From assembly GCF_003336745.1 (NCBI RefSeq), contig NZ_QGMX01000013.1:1-63742 (forward strand): a stretch of 63,742 nucleotides of DNA. The letters run 5' to 3'. This document shows positions 8,600 to 15,936 of this stretch, one piece after another (within the stretch, counting starts at the first letter, position 1; the number at the start of each line of letters is the position of its first letter). This stretch comes from Thermus caldifontis (GTDB lineage Bacteria; Deinococcota; Deinococci; Deinococcales; Thermaceae). Below the pieces are notes generated by a model. It ran no database searches and had not been told where the DNA came from. It worked only from the letters and a program-made list of their open reading frames with translations. Both the position numbers and the translations under genes were made by a program.

Positions 8600-9231
8600 G
8601 GGTCTACCGCCTGAGCGTGGGCCCCCTCCAGGAAAACACCTACCTGGTGGAGGGCGAAGAAGGGACGGTGCTCATCGACCCCGGGGACGAGGCGGAACGG
8701 ATTCTGGCCCTCCTGGAGTCCACGGGGTTAACCCCCGAGGCCATCCTGCTCACCCACGCCCACTTTGACCACGTGGGGGCGGTGGCCCCCTTGGTGGAGG
8801 CCCTGTCCCTACCCGTCTTCCTCCATCCCCTGGACCTCCCCCTTTACCGGCATGCGGCGGAGGTGGCCCGCATTTGGGGCCTTGCCATCCCCGCTCCCCC
8901 CTTGCCGGTGGAACCCTTGGAGGAAGGGCAGGTCCTTTTCGGCCTCACCGTATGGCACCTTCCCGGCCATAGCCCCGGCCATGTGGCCTTCCTTCACCCC
9001 GGCGGGGACGAAGAACCCCCCCGCCTCCTTTCCGGGGACCTCCTTTTTAAGGGGAGCATCGGCCGCTACGACCTTCCGGGGGCAAGCCGGGAGGAGCTTT
9101 TCCGCTCCCTAAAGCGCCTCCTCACCCTGCCCCAAGGTACGGAGGTCTACCCGGGGCACGGGCCCCCCACCACCCTGGCCCTCGAGGCCCAGACCAACCC
9201 CTTCCTCCTGGGGTTAGAATGGGAAGCGTGA
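8596..9231 (+). CDS. metallo-beta-lactamase-fold hydrolase (glyoxalase II-like)
   Basis: The 211-aa protein has the HxHxDH metal motif at residues 54-59 (HAHFDH), LPGHSPGH for the next metal histidine, and SGDLLFKGSIGR carrying the bridging Asp. This layout matches the YcbL/glyoxalase II-like group, which hydrolyses thioesters such as S-lactoylglutathione analogues. The natural substrate is unknown, especially as Thermus may use other thiols. Overlap by four bases with the rhodanese gene suggests a shared role in sulfur or thiol chemistry (inference). Confidence 0.87.
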   Translation: MRVYRLSVGPLQENTYLVEGEEGTVLIDPGDEAERILALLESTGLTPEAILLTHAHFDHVGAVAPLVEALSLPVFLHPLDLPLYRHAAEVARIWGLAIPAPPLPVEPLEEGQVLFGLTVWHLPGHSPGHVAFLHPGGDEEPPRLLSGDLLFKGSIGRYDLPGASREELFRSLKRLLTLPQGTEVYPGHGPPTTLALEAQTNPFLLGLEWEA

Positions 9232-9974
9232 ACGGGGCGGATGCTCCCCACAGGGGACAGCTTGAGGCGCTTAAGGCTCTTTATGACCTGCAGGAAAAGG
9301 ACCTGGAGATAGACCGATTGCAAAAGGAGGCGGAAACCCTCCCCCAGGACCTGGTTTCGGTGAAGGCCCAGGTGGAGGCCCTGGAGGACCGGCTTTCTGA
9401 CCTCCTGGAGCGCCAGGCGGAGCTCCGCAAGGAGTACAACCGCCACAGCCTGGACATCGAGGACCTCACCGCCAAGGAAAAGCAGGCGGAAGCCGAGCAG
9501 CGCCAAGCCCAAAGCGCCCGCGAGCAGACCCAGTACGAAAACCGCATCCAGCAGATCAAGGACCGCATCAAGGAACTCCTGGAGCTTTCCACCCCCATCA
9601 TGGAGGCCATGGAGAACCTGGAAAACGAGATCCAGGAGGTGGAAGCCGAGCTCGCCGCCCTAAAGCCCCGCCTGGAAGAACTCCTGGAGGCCAACCGGGT
9701 AAGGGTGGAGGCCCTTAGGGCGGAGATCGCCCTCAGGCTTGAGGAACGCTCCCTCATGGCCCAGGCCATCCCTGCCCCTGTCCTGAAGGAGTACGAGGCC
9801 ATCCGCCGGGCCCGCAAGGGCACCGGCATCGCCCGCATGCACCGCCAGGGCCAGGTCTTCCGCTGCGAAGGGTGCAACGTGGTCCTGCCCACCCACGTGG
9901 CCCAGAAGGTGGTGCAGGGGCAGCTGGTGCGCTGCCCCTCCTGTGGCCGGCTCCTGTGGAAAGGGGAGGGCTAG
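9228..9974 (+). CDS. coiled-coil protein with C-terminal C4 zinc ribbon
   Basis: Residues about 10-170 of this 248-aa protein form a long charged coiled coil (LYDLQEKDLEIDRLQKEAE and following heptads). The C-terminus holds two CxxC knuckles (CEGC and CPSC) of a zf-RING_7/CT398-type zinc ribbon. The family is widespread and cytoplasmic, with proposed links to nucleic-acid binding or secretion, but has no proven function. GTG 9228 is chosen because TAGAAT (9215-9220) ends seven bases upstream, in the leaderless arrangement; the in-frame ATG 9219 lies within that hexamer. It converges on the OsmC gene, with a four-base overlap of the ends. Confidence 0.82.
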   Translation: MNGADAPHRGQLEALKALYDLQEKDLEIDRLQKEAETLPQDLVSVKAQVEALEDRLSDLLERQAELRKEYNRHSLDIEDLTAKEKQAEAEQRQAQSAREQTQYENRIQQIKDRIKELLELSTPIMEAMENLENEIQEVEAELAALKPRLEELLEANRVRVEALRAEIALRLEERSLMAQAIPAPVLKEYEAIRRARKGTGIARMHRQGQVFRCEGCNVVLPTHVAQKVVQGQLVRCPSCGRLLWKGEG

Positions 9975-10399
9975 GCCAGGCGGGCCTCGAGGGTGATGGC
10001 CTTCACCGCCCCCAGGGCCCGGGAAACCGGGCAGCCCTCCTTGGCTGCCTGGGCGATTTCCTGGAACCTATCCGGGGTTATCCCCGGCACCTCCGCCTCG
10101 GTAACGAGGTCAATGCGGGTGATGGTGGCCTTTCCCTCCACCATCTCCAGGTGCACTCGGGCCTCCGTGGAAACCCGCTTGGGGGTGAATCCTTCCCGCT
10201 CCAAGGAGGCCGCCAAGGCCATGGAGAAGCACCCCGCATGGGCAGCGGCGATGAGCTCCTCGGGGTTGGTCCCCGGCCCCTCCTCAAACCGGGAGGGGAA
10301 GGAATAGGGCCCCTCAAAGGCCTGGCTTTGCAGCTTCATTAGACCCTGACCGTTACGCAAACCGCCTTCCCATATCGCACTGGCCCTTCTTACCGGCAT
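9971..10399 (-). CDS. OsmC-family peroxide-reducing protein
   Basis: The 142-aa product begins MPVRRASAIWEGGL and matches OsmC in length. The two reactive cysteines are C57 (HAGCFSMAL) and C123 (KEGCPVSRAL), with the conserved Glu in TNPEELIAAAH. OsmC reduces organic hydroperoxides using dithiols in the cytoplasm. The start at 10399 is supported by GGAGG about ten bases upstream (CTGGAGGTAAAGCT); longer in-frame extensions have no family similarity. A TATCCT hexamer further upstream could be its -10. Confidence 0.9.
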   Translation of the reverse strand: MPVRRASAIWEGGLRNGQGLMKLQSQAFEGPYSFPSRFEEGPGTNPEELIAAAHAGCFSMALAASLEREGFTPKRVSTEARVHLEMVEGKATITRIDLVTEAEVPGITPDRFQEIAQAAKEGCPVSRALGAVKAITLEARLA

Positions 10400-10483
10400 A
10401 GCTTTACCTCCAGTTCCAGGATACCCATAACCCGCACAACCGCCTGGTGAGGCAAGGCACCTTCTACCCCTATCCCTTGCGGT

Positions 10484-11299
10484 TTGACGAAGGGGCTTAA
10501 GCGGAAGCACACTAAAGGCGTGCTCTTCCTCTTCGTGGACGGTCTAGGCCTGGGGGAGGCCTTGGGGGAGCTCTTTCCCCTTCTTTGGGAGCTTTCCCCC
10601 AGGGCCTTGGACGCCACCTTGGGGGTGGAGGGCCTGCCCCAGTCGGGCACAGGCCAGACCACCCTCCTTACCGGGGTCAATGCCGCAAGGCTATTGGGCC
10701 ACCACCAGGGACCCTTCCCCAGCCCCCGGCTCAGGCCCCTTCTCCAGAAAAGCCTGTACGCCTGGGCGAAGGAAAGGGGCCTACGCATCCTCCACGCCAA
10801 CGCTTACCGCCCGGAATACCTAAAGCGGGCCACGGGGGGAAGAAGGCTCCTCCTCTCCGCCTTCGCCCAGGCGGCCCTTTTGGCGGGCCTTCCCCTTTTG
10901 CCCCTAGGACATCCCAAGGCCCTTTCCCCTGGGTTTTGGGAGGACCCCTATGGCCTAGGCGCCCAGGCCGCGGCCCTGGCCCGGGGCTTTGACCTGGTGG
11001 TCCTGGAGTATTGGGCCCTGGACCTCTTCGCCCACCGCTTCCCAGAGGCGCTACCCGAACGCTTCCTGGAGCTTTCCCTTTTCCTGAAGGGCTTCTTGGA
11101 GGAGGGGGGCACCCTCCTCCTCACCTCCGACCACGGCAATGCCGAGGAGCCCTGGCACACACAGCACACCCGAAACCCTGTACCCTTGGTCTATACGGGA
11201 GAGAAAACCTCCTTCTGGCCGAAGGATCTCGCGGGCTTTTTCCCTTGGTTGCAAGTGATTATCACTTCTAAACTTACAAAATCCGACCGGAATACTTGA
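10484..11299 (+). CDS. alkaline-phosphatase-superfamily metalloenzyme (phosphoglycerate mutase/nuclease-like)
   Basis: Key residues of the superfamily are present in order: LFVDGLGLG (metal Asp), SGTGQTTLLTG (the catalytic nucleophile Thr or Ser), LEYWALDLFAH (Asp and His), LLTSDHGN (Asp-His) and QHTRNPVPLV (His). The set resembles the metal site of cofactor-independent phosphoglycerate mutase and related phosphohydrolases. At about 271 aa it is short and lacks an inserted second domain, so a phosphatase or phosphodiesterase is more likely than a mutase. The start is uncertain: TTG 10484 or GTG near 10520, which falls just before the first motif. The last codons contain the palindrome upstream of fbpA. 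Confidence 0.72.
   Translation: MTKGLKRKHTKGVLFLFVDGLGLGEALGELFPLLWELSPRALDATLGVEGLPQSGTGQTTLLTGVNAARLLGHHQGPFPSPRLRPLLQKSLYAWAKERGLRILHANAYRPEYLKRATGGRRLLLSAFAQAALLAGLPLLPLGHPKALSPGFWEDPYGLGAQAAALARGFDLVVLEYWALDLFAHRFPEALPERFLELSLFLKGFLEEGGTLLLTSDHGNAEEPWHTQHTRNPVPLVYTGEKTSFWPKDLAGFFPWLQVIITSKLTKSDRNT
11253..11267. promoter_or_regulatory. Fur-box-like palindrome upstream of fbpA
   Basis: AAGTGAT-T-ATCACTT is a perfect 7-1-7 inverted repeat with the TGAT-ATCA core of Fur-family operators. It lies inside the 3' end of the preceding gene, about 30 bases upstream of the -35 box of fbpA. The gene it precedes encodes a ferric-binding protein, which fits iron control. Binding by a Fur, PerR or Zur homologue is inferred. 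Confidence 0.6.
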
Positions 11300-11324
11300 C
11301 TTTAGCCCCCCCTTCCGGTAAAGT
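11296..11324 (+). promoter_or_regulatory. promoter of fbpA
   Basis: TTGACT (11296-11301), 17 bases, TAAAGT (11319-11324). The transcript would start near 11331 and includes a 12-base palindrome GAGGGCGCCCTC at 11334-11345 and the ribosome-binding site GGAGG before ATG 11383. The surroundings are locally A+T-rich. Confidence 0.7.
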
Positions 11325-11382
11325 CCCCGGGTAGAGGGCGCCCTCGCCCCAAGGAACCCTGGGGAAGCATGAAGGAGGCGAG

Positions 11383-12378
11383 ATGCAGCTTGGAAGGTTC
11401 CTTACCCTGATCGGCATTGTGGCTTTAGGATTGGCTTCCGCCCAGCAACAGACCCTAACCCTCTACTCCGGGCGGGGGCAGAGCCTGGTGGAACCCCTAG
11501 TAAAGCAGTTTCAGGCGGAAACGGGTATCCGGGTCCAGGTGCGCTACGGTACCGACGCCCAGATCCTGGCAGCCCTGCAGGAGGAGGGAAGCCGGTCGCC
11601 GGCCGATATCTTCTGGGCCAACACCGCCGGTGCCCTGGGCCAGGCGGCCAGCAAAGGGCTCCTACGGCCTTTGGGAGACACCCTCCTGAAGCAGCCCTTG
11701 GCCTTCGTGCCCGAGTCCAAAGCCTGGGTACCGGTGACCCTGCGCCTAAGGGCTTTAGCCTATAACCCCCAGAAGTTCAAGCCGGAAGAGCTTCCCGGAA
11801 GCATCCTGGACCTCCCCCGCTTCGCCCAGGAAAAGGGCCTGGCGGGCAGGATTGGCTGGACCCCCACCTACTCCAGCTTCCAGGACATGGTGGCAGGGAT
11901 GATCGCCCTCTATGGGGAAAGCAGAACTCGGGAATGGCTTTCCGCCATGAAGGCCCTCAACCCCAAGAGCTACGCCTCCAACTCGGCCATGCTGGACGCC
12001 ATCCGCGCCGGGGAGATCGAGCTCGGCTCCACCAACCACTACTACGTGGTGCGCTTCCGCCGGGCTGGGTACAACCTGGGCCTTCACTACTTCAAGGACG
12101 GGGATGTGGGCAACCTGGCCCTGGTCACCGGGGCAGGCATCCTGAAGACCTCCAAGAACCTGGTGGCCGCCAACCGCTTCCTCACCTACCTCCTCTCCCC
12201 CAAGGGGCAGCAGTATTTTACGGGGACTGTGGGGGAATACCCCTTGGTGAAGGGGGTGGTGGCCGACGCCCACCTCCTGCCCTTGGAAGAAGCGCTGAAG
12301 AAAAGCCCGAAGCTGGACTTTGAGAAGCTTCCCCTGGACCAGGCCCTGAGGCTCCTAAGGGAGCTGGGCATCCTCTAA
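11383..12378 (+). CDS. fbpA: ferric iron ABC transporter substrate-binding protein
   Basis: The 331-aa protein has a signal peptide (hydrophobic residues 5-17, cleavage likely after ASA-20). The mature part starts QQQTLTLYSGRG, the usual opening of FbpA/FutA-type class F binding proteins. The adjacent tyrosines Y220-Y221 (NHYYVVRF) match the iron-ligating pair, and PADIFWANTAGAL is also typical. It binds Fe(III) outside the cytoplasmic membrane and hands it to FbpBC. GGAGG lies six bases before the ATG. It is followed by permease and ATPase genes; palindromic element copy B starts at its stop codon and may lower read-through to the permease. Confidence 0.92.
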   Translation: MQLGRFLTLIGIVALGLASAQQQTLTLYSGRGQSLVEPLVKQFQAETGIRVQVRYGTDAQILAALQEEGSRSPADIFWANTAGALGQAASKGLLRPLGDTLLKQPLAFVPESKAWVPVTLRLRALAYNPQKFKPEELPGSILDLPRFAQEKGLAGRIGWTPTYSSFQDMVAGMIALYGESRTREWLSAMKALNPKSYASNSAMLDAIRAGEIELGSTNHYYVVRFRRAGYNLGLHYFKDGDVGNLALVTGAGILKTSKNLVAANRFLTYLLSPKGQQYFTGTVGEYPLVKGVVADAHLLPLEEALKKSPKLDFEKLPLDQALRLLRELGIL

Positions 12379-12481
12379 TACCACCCCACCCTGGTTTGGG
12401 CCAGGGTGGGGACCCCGGAAAGGGCCTTCGGCAGGCGTCATCTCGTTGGGGTCCAGAGAGCGAAACGAGAGGAAATGGTAT
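12378..12481. repeat. 104-bp palindromic intergenic element, copy B
   Basis: Edges are ATACCA (12378-12383, starting at the last base of the fbpA TAA) and TGGTAT (12476-12481). The main stem is CCCCACCCTGG / CCAGGGTGGGG (12384-12394, 12401-12411). A second short inverted repeat, CTCGTT ... AACGAG, follows. It is an inverted copy of element A at 7199-7302. Its right edge also creates TATAAG (12479-12484), a possible -10 box for fbpB 25 bases downstream. Confidence 0.8.
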
Positions 12482-12508
12482 AAGTAGGCGCAGGTTCTAA
12501 ACCCAACC

Positions 12509-14062
12509 ATGACCAGCGCAAGAAGGTTTCCCCAACTTCCCGGGCTCCTGCCCTTCCTGGTGCCCGCCCTCCTCACGGGGGGCGGGGTGGCCCTCCCCCT
12601 CCTTTACCTGGTCCTGAGGGCCCTGGAAGCCGACCCCCAAACCCTTTGGGATATCCTCCTCCGCCCCAAGAACCTGGAGCTGGTCAGGAACACCCTTTCC
12701 CTCCTCCTGGGGGTTCTCCTCCTCACCACCCTCCTCGCCCTGCCCCTGGCCTTTCTCACCACCCGCACCCGCCTAAAGGGAAAGCGTCTTTTCTCCGTCC
12801 TCCTCACCCTGCCCCTGGCCATCCCCGGCTACGTGGGCGCCTACGTGCTCCTTTCCGCCACCGGGCCTGGGGGAATCCTGCCCCTGCCCCGCCTCGAGGG
12901 GTACTGGGGGGCGCTTCTGGTCCTCTCCCTCATCACCTACCCCTACCTCTTCCTGGGCTTGCGGGCCGCCTTTTTGGGGCTGGACCCCAGCCAGGAGGAG
13001 GCCGCCCGGACCCTAGGCATGGGGCCTTTAAGGGCTTTTTTCCGGGTGGTCTTCCCCCAGCTCCTCCCCGCCCTCCTTGCGGGGTATCTGGTGGTGGGCC
13101 TTCACGTCCTGGGGGATTTCGGCACCGTGAGCCTTCTGCGCTATGAAACCTTTTCCTACGCCATCTACCTGCAGTACAGCGCCGCCTTTGACCGGGTCTA
13201 TGCCGCTTGGCTGGCCCTCTTCCTCCTCCTCTTCACCGGGGGGCTCCTCCTCCTGGAAGGGCTCCTCCTCCGCCGCCTCAGCCTGGCCCGCACGGGTAAG
13301 GGAAGCGGGAAAGGGGCCAGGCCCCTAAGCCTGGGGCGGTTTACCCCTTGGGCTTACCTTTTGCTCCTTTTGCCCGTCCTCCTGGCCCTGGTCCTACCCC
13401 TCTATGCCCTTTTCCACCTGGCCAGCCGCTTTCCCCGGGAAAACCTGGAAGGCCTTTGGGAGGCCCTCCTCCACTCGGCCACGGCCGCCATGCCCGCTTC
13501 CCTCCTGGCCGTGGGCATGGCCCTGCCCATCGCCTACCTGGCGGTGCGCCACCCCTCCCCCACCTCCCGCTTCCTGGAAAGGCTGGCCTACATGGGTTAC
13601 ACCATCCCCCCCTTGGCCTTTGCCCTGGCCTGGATCTTCTTCAGCTTGAAAAGCCTTCCCCTCCTCTACGGCACCCTGCCCCTCCTCATCCTGGTCCTGG
13701 CCTTCCACTTCCTGGCCGAGGGCCTGGGGCCGGTGCGGGGGGCGCTTTACCAGGTTCCCAGGCGCCTCGAGGAGGCGGCCAGGACCCTGGGGGACACCCC
13801 TACCCGGGCCTTTTTCCGCGTCACCTTTCCCCTCCTTTGGCGAGGGGCCGTGGCCGGGGGAGCCTTGGCCTTTATCGGGGCGGTGAAGGAGCTGCCCATC
13901 ACCCTCCTCCTCGCCCCCATGGGCTATAGCACCCTCTCCACCCGGGTTTTCAGCTACACTCAGGAAGCCATGTTTGCCGAGGCCGCCCCCTTTGCCCTGC
14001 TCATCGTCCTCCTTTCGGCGGCCTTCGTGGGGGTGTTGCTTTGGAGCGAGCGCCGCTTCTAA
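12509..14062 (+). CDS. fbpB: ferric iron ABC transporter permease (fused double domain)
   Basis: The 517-aa membrane protein consists of two homologous permease halves, each with about six helices. Each half carries the EAA loop that docks the ATPase: EEAARTLGMGPLRAFFRV (first half) and EEAARTLGDTPTRAFFRV (second half). This fused arrangement is characteristic of FbpB/SfuB-type iron permeases. No Shine-Dalgarno sequence is seen before ATG 12509. The gene overlaps fbpC by 22 bases. Confidence 0.92.
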   Translation: MTSARRFPQLPGLLPFLVPALLTGGGVALPLLYLVLRALEADPQTLWDILLRPKNLELVRNTLSLLLGVLLLTTLLALPLAFLTTRTRLKGKRLFSVLLTLPLAIPGYVGAYVLLSATGPGGILPLPRLEGYWGALLVLSLITYPYLFLGLRAAFLGLDPSQEEAARTLGMGPLRAFFRVVFPQLLPALLAGYLVVGLHVLGDFGTVSLLRYETFSYAIYLQYSAAFDRVYAAWLALFLLLFTGGLLLLEGLLLRRLSLARTGKGSGKGARPLSLGRFTPWAYLLLLLPVLLALVLPLYALFHLASRFPRENLEGLWEALLHSATAAMPASLLAVGMALPIAYLAVRHPSPTSRFLERLAYMGYTIPPLAFALAWIFFSLKSLPLLYGTLPLLILVLAFHFLAEGLGPVRGALYQVPRRLEEAARTLGDTPTRAFFRVTFPLLWRGAVAGGALAFIGAVKELPITLLLAPMGYSTLSTRVFSYTQEAMFAEAAPFALLIVLLSAAFVGVLLWSERRF

Positions 14063-15093
14063 AACTGGAAGGCATCGGCAAGCGCTTCGGGGAGCACGAG
14101 GTGCTGAAGGGGATTGACCTCGAGGTCTTTCCCGGGGAGATCCTGGCCCTTCTGGGGCCGTCGGGATGCGGCAAGACCACCCTCCTAAGGGTGGTGGCCG
14201 GGTTGGAAAGCCCCGATAGGGGGCGGGTCCTCCTGGAGGGCAAGGACATCACCCTCCTGCCCCCGGAAAGGCGGGGCATCGGCTTCGTCTTCCAGGACTA
14301 CGCCCTCTTCCCCCACCTCAGCGCCTTGGGCAACGTGGCCTTCGGCCTCAAGGGAAAGGATCGCCTGGAGAGGGCCAAAAGGGCCTTGGAGCGGGTGGGC
14401 ATGACCCTCTTCCAGGACCGCAAGCCCGGGGAGCTTTCCGGAGGACAGCAACAGCGCATCGCCCTGGCCCGGGCCTTGGCCCCGGGGCCGAAGCTGGTTC
14501 TTCTGGACGAGCCCTTCTCCAGCCTGGACGCCAGCCTTCGGACCAGCACCCGGGAGGAGGTGCGCAAGATCCTTAAGGAAACGGGCACCACCGCCCTTTT
14601 GGTCACCCACGACCAGGAGGAGGCCCTTTCCTTCGCCGACCGGCTTGGGGTGATGCGGGGAGGGAGGCTAGAGCAGGTGGGCACCCCGGAGGAGGTCTAC
14701 CTCAAGCCCAAGACCCCCTTCGTGGCCCAGTTTTTGGGCCGCACCAACCTTCTTTCCGGGGAAGGGTTTGGCCCCTATGCGGAAACCTGCCTAGGCCCGG
14801 TGCCCCTGGCCGAACCCGCCCACGGGCCCCTTCTCCTCTCCCTGCGCCCCGAGGCCTTAAGGCTTCTGCGGGCAGAAGCCCAGGAGGGCCCCCTGGGCCA
14901 GGTGGTGGCCCGGGAGTTTAAAGGGCACGACCTCACCTACCGGGTGCGCCTCTTCTCCCCGGAGAAGGAGATCCTGGTGCAGGAGGGGCCGGAAAGCCCT
15001 TTCCGGGAGGGGGACCGGGTGCGGCTTATGGTGGTGGGGAAAGGGGTGGCCCTCGAGGGGCATCCCGCCAAGGCCCCGGTGGGTGCGGACTAA
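14041..15093 (+). CDS. fbpC: ferric iron ABC transporter ATP-binding protein
   Basis: The 350-aa ATPase has Walker A GPSGCGKTT (residues 39-47), Q-loop VFQDYALFPH, signature LSGGQQQR, Walker B LVLLDEPFSSLD and H-loop LLVTHDQEEA. A C-terminal TOBE-like beta region of about 110 residues follows, as in FbpC/CysA/MalK. It powers Fe(III) uptake with FbpA and FbpB. TTG 14041 is the most upstream reasonable start; overlap with fbpB suggests coupled translation. Confidence 0.92.
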   Translation: MERAPLLKLEGIGKRFGEHEVLKGIDLEVFPGEILALLGPSGCGKTTLLRVVAGLESPDRGRVLLEGKDITLLPPERRGIGFVFQDYALFPHLSALGNVAFGLKGKDRLERAKRALERVGMTLFQDRKPGELSGGQQQRIALARALAPGPKLVLLDEPFSSLDASLRTSTREEVRKILKETGTTALLVTHDQEEALSFADRLGVMRGGRLEQVGTPEEVYLKPKTPFVAQFLGRTNLLSGEGFGPYAETCLGPVPLAEPAHGPLLLSLRPEALRLLRAEAQEGPLGQVVAREFKGHDLTYRVRLFSPEKEILVQEGPESPFREGDRVRLMVVGKGVALEGHPAKAPVGAD

Positions 15094-15102
15094 GCTTAAA
15101 GC

Positions 15103-15867
15103 GTGCGCCGCATCCTGATCCTCACCGAATACGACGGCACCCACTTCGCCGGGCTTCAGCGCCAACGGCCTGGCCTGCGCACGGTGCAAGGCGAGCTGGA
15201 AAGGGTCTTGCCGGAGATCGGCGCCCTTCCCCAGGCGGTGGCCGCCGGCCGCACGGATGCCGGGGTGCACGCCCTGGCCATGCCCTTCCACTTTGACCTA
15301 CCCGGTAAAATCCCCACGGAGAAGATCCCCGAGGCCTTGAACCGGCTTCTCCCTGAGGACCTCAAGGTGGTGGCCGCAAGGGAGGTGGCCCCGGGCTTCC
15401 ACGCCCGCAAGGACGCCCTCTGGCGGGCGTACCGCTACCGCATCCTCCTAAGGCCCCACCCCTCCCCCCTCCTCCGCCACCGGGCCCTTTGGGTCCGCCA
15501 TCCCCTGGACCAGGCGGCCATGCAGGAGGCCCTCTTCCTCCTTAGGGGGCGGCACAACTTCCTGGGCTTTGCCAAGGCGGAGGTGCGGGAAGGGGAAAGG
15601 GAGCTCTACGAGGCCAGGCTGGAGGAGGTGGAGGGGGAAGGGGGCAGGGAGCTTCGCTTGTACTTCCGGGGCCAGAGCTTCCTAAGGGGCCAGGTGCGGG
15701 GCATGGTGGGAACCCTTTTGGAGGTGGGTCTGGGCAAGCGCAACCCGGATAGCCTCCGGCTCATTCTGCAAACCCAGGACCGAAGCCAAGCAGGCCCCTC
15801 GGCGCCCCCTCAGGGGCTCTATTTCCTCGAGGCCGCCTACCCCCCGGAAAAGCTAACCCCCGGGTAA
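15103..15867 (+). CDS. truA: tRNA pseudouridine(38-40) synthase
   Basis: TruA converts U38-U40 in tRNA anticodon arms to pseudouridine. The 254-aa protein has the catalytic Asp in [11 protein letters not shown] near residue 50, [16 protein letters not shown], and [18 protein letters not shown] near the end; length fits the family. The start is GTG 15103; TAAGCT (15091-15096), overlapping the fbpC stop, ends six bases before it, so it may have its own leaderless transcript as well as read-through from fbp. It converges on the peptide-transporter genes. Confidence 0.95.
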   Translation: MRRILILTEYDGTHFAGLQRQRPGLRTVQGELERVLPEIGALPQAVAAGRTDAGVHALAMPFHFDLPGKIPTEKIPEALNRLLPEDLKVVAAREVAPGFHARKDALWRAYRYRILLRPHPSPLLRHRALWVRHPLDQAAMQEALFLLRGRHNFLGFAKAEVREGERELYEARLEEVEGEGGRELRLYFRGQSFLRGQVRGMVGTLLEVGLGKRNPDSLRLILQTQDRSQAGPSAPPQGLYFLEAAYPPEKLTPG

Positions 15868-15889
15868 GCCCTAGTCACCAGAGGGGAGA

Positions 15890-15936
15890 GTTCCCGGGGT
15901 CCCCGTCGTGGCGTTAGCCACGACGGGGTGGGATTA
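15890..15936. terminator. stop-anchored palindrome / bidirectional terminator
   Basis: The stem CCCCGTCGTGGC / GCCACGACGGGG (15901-15912, 15917-15928) has a GTTA loop. Read on the minus strand it follows the TAA of the permease gene directly as TAATCCCACCCC and ends GGGGACCCCGG, the framework of the intergenic palindrome family. It separates convergent genes; there is no U-tract. Confidence 0.7.
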
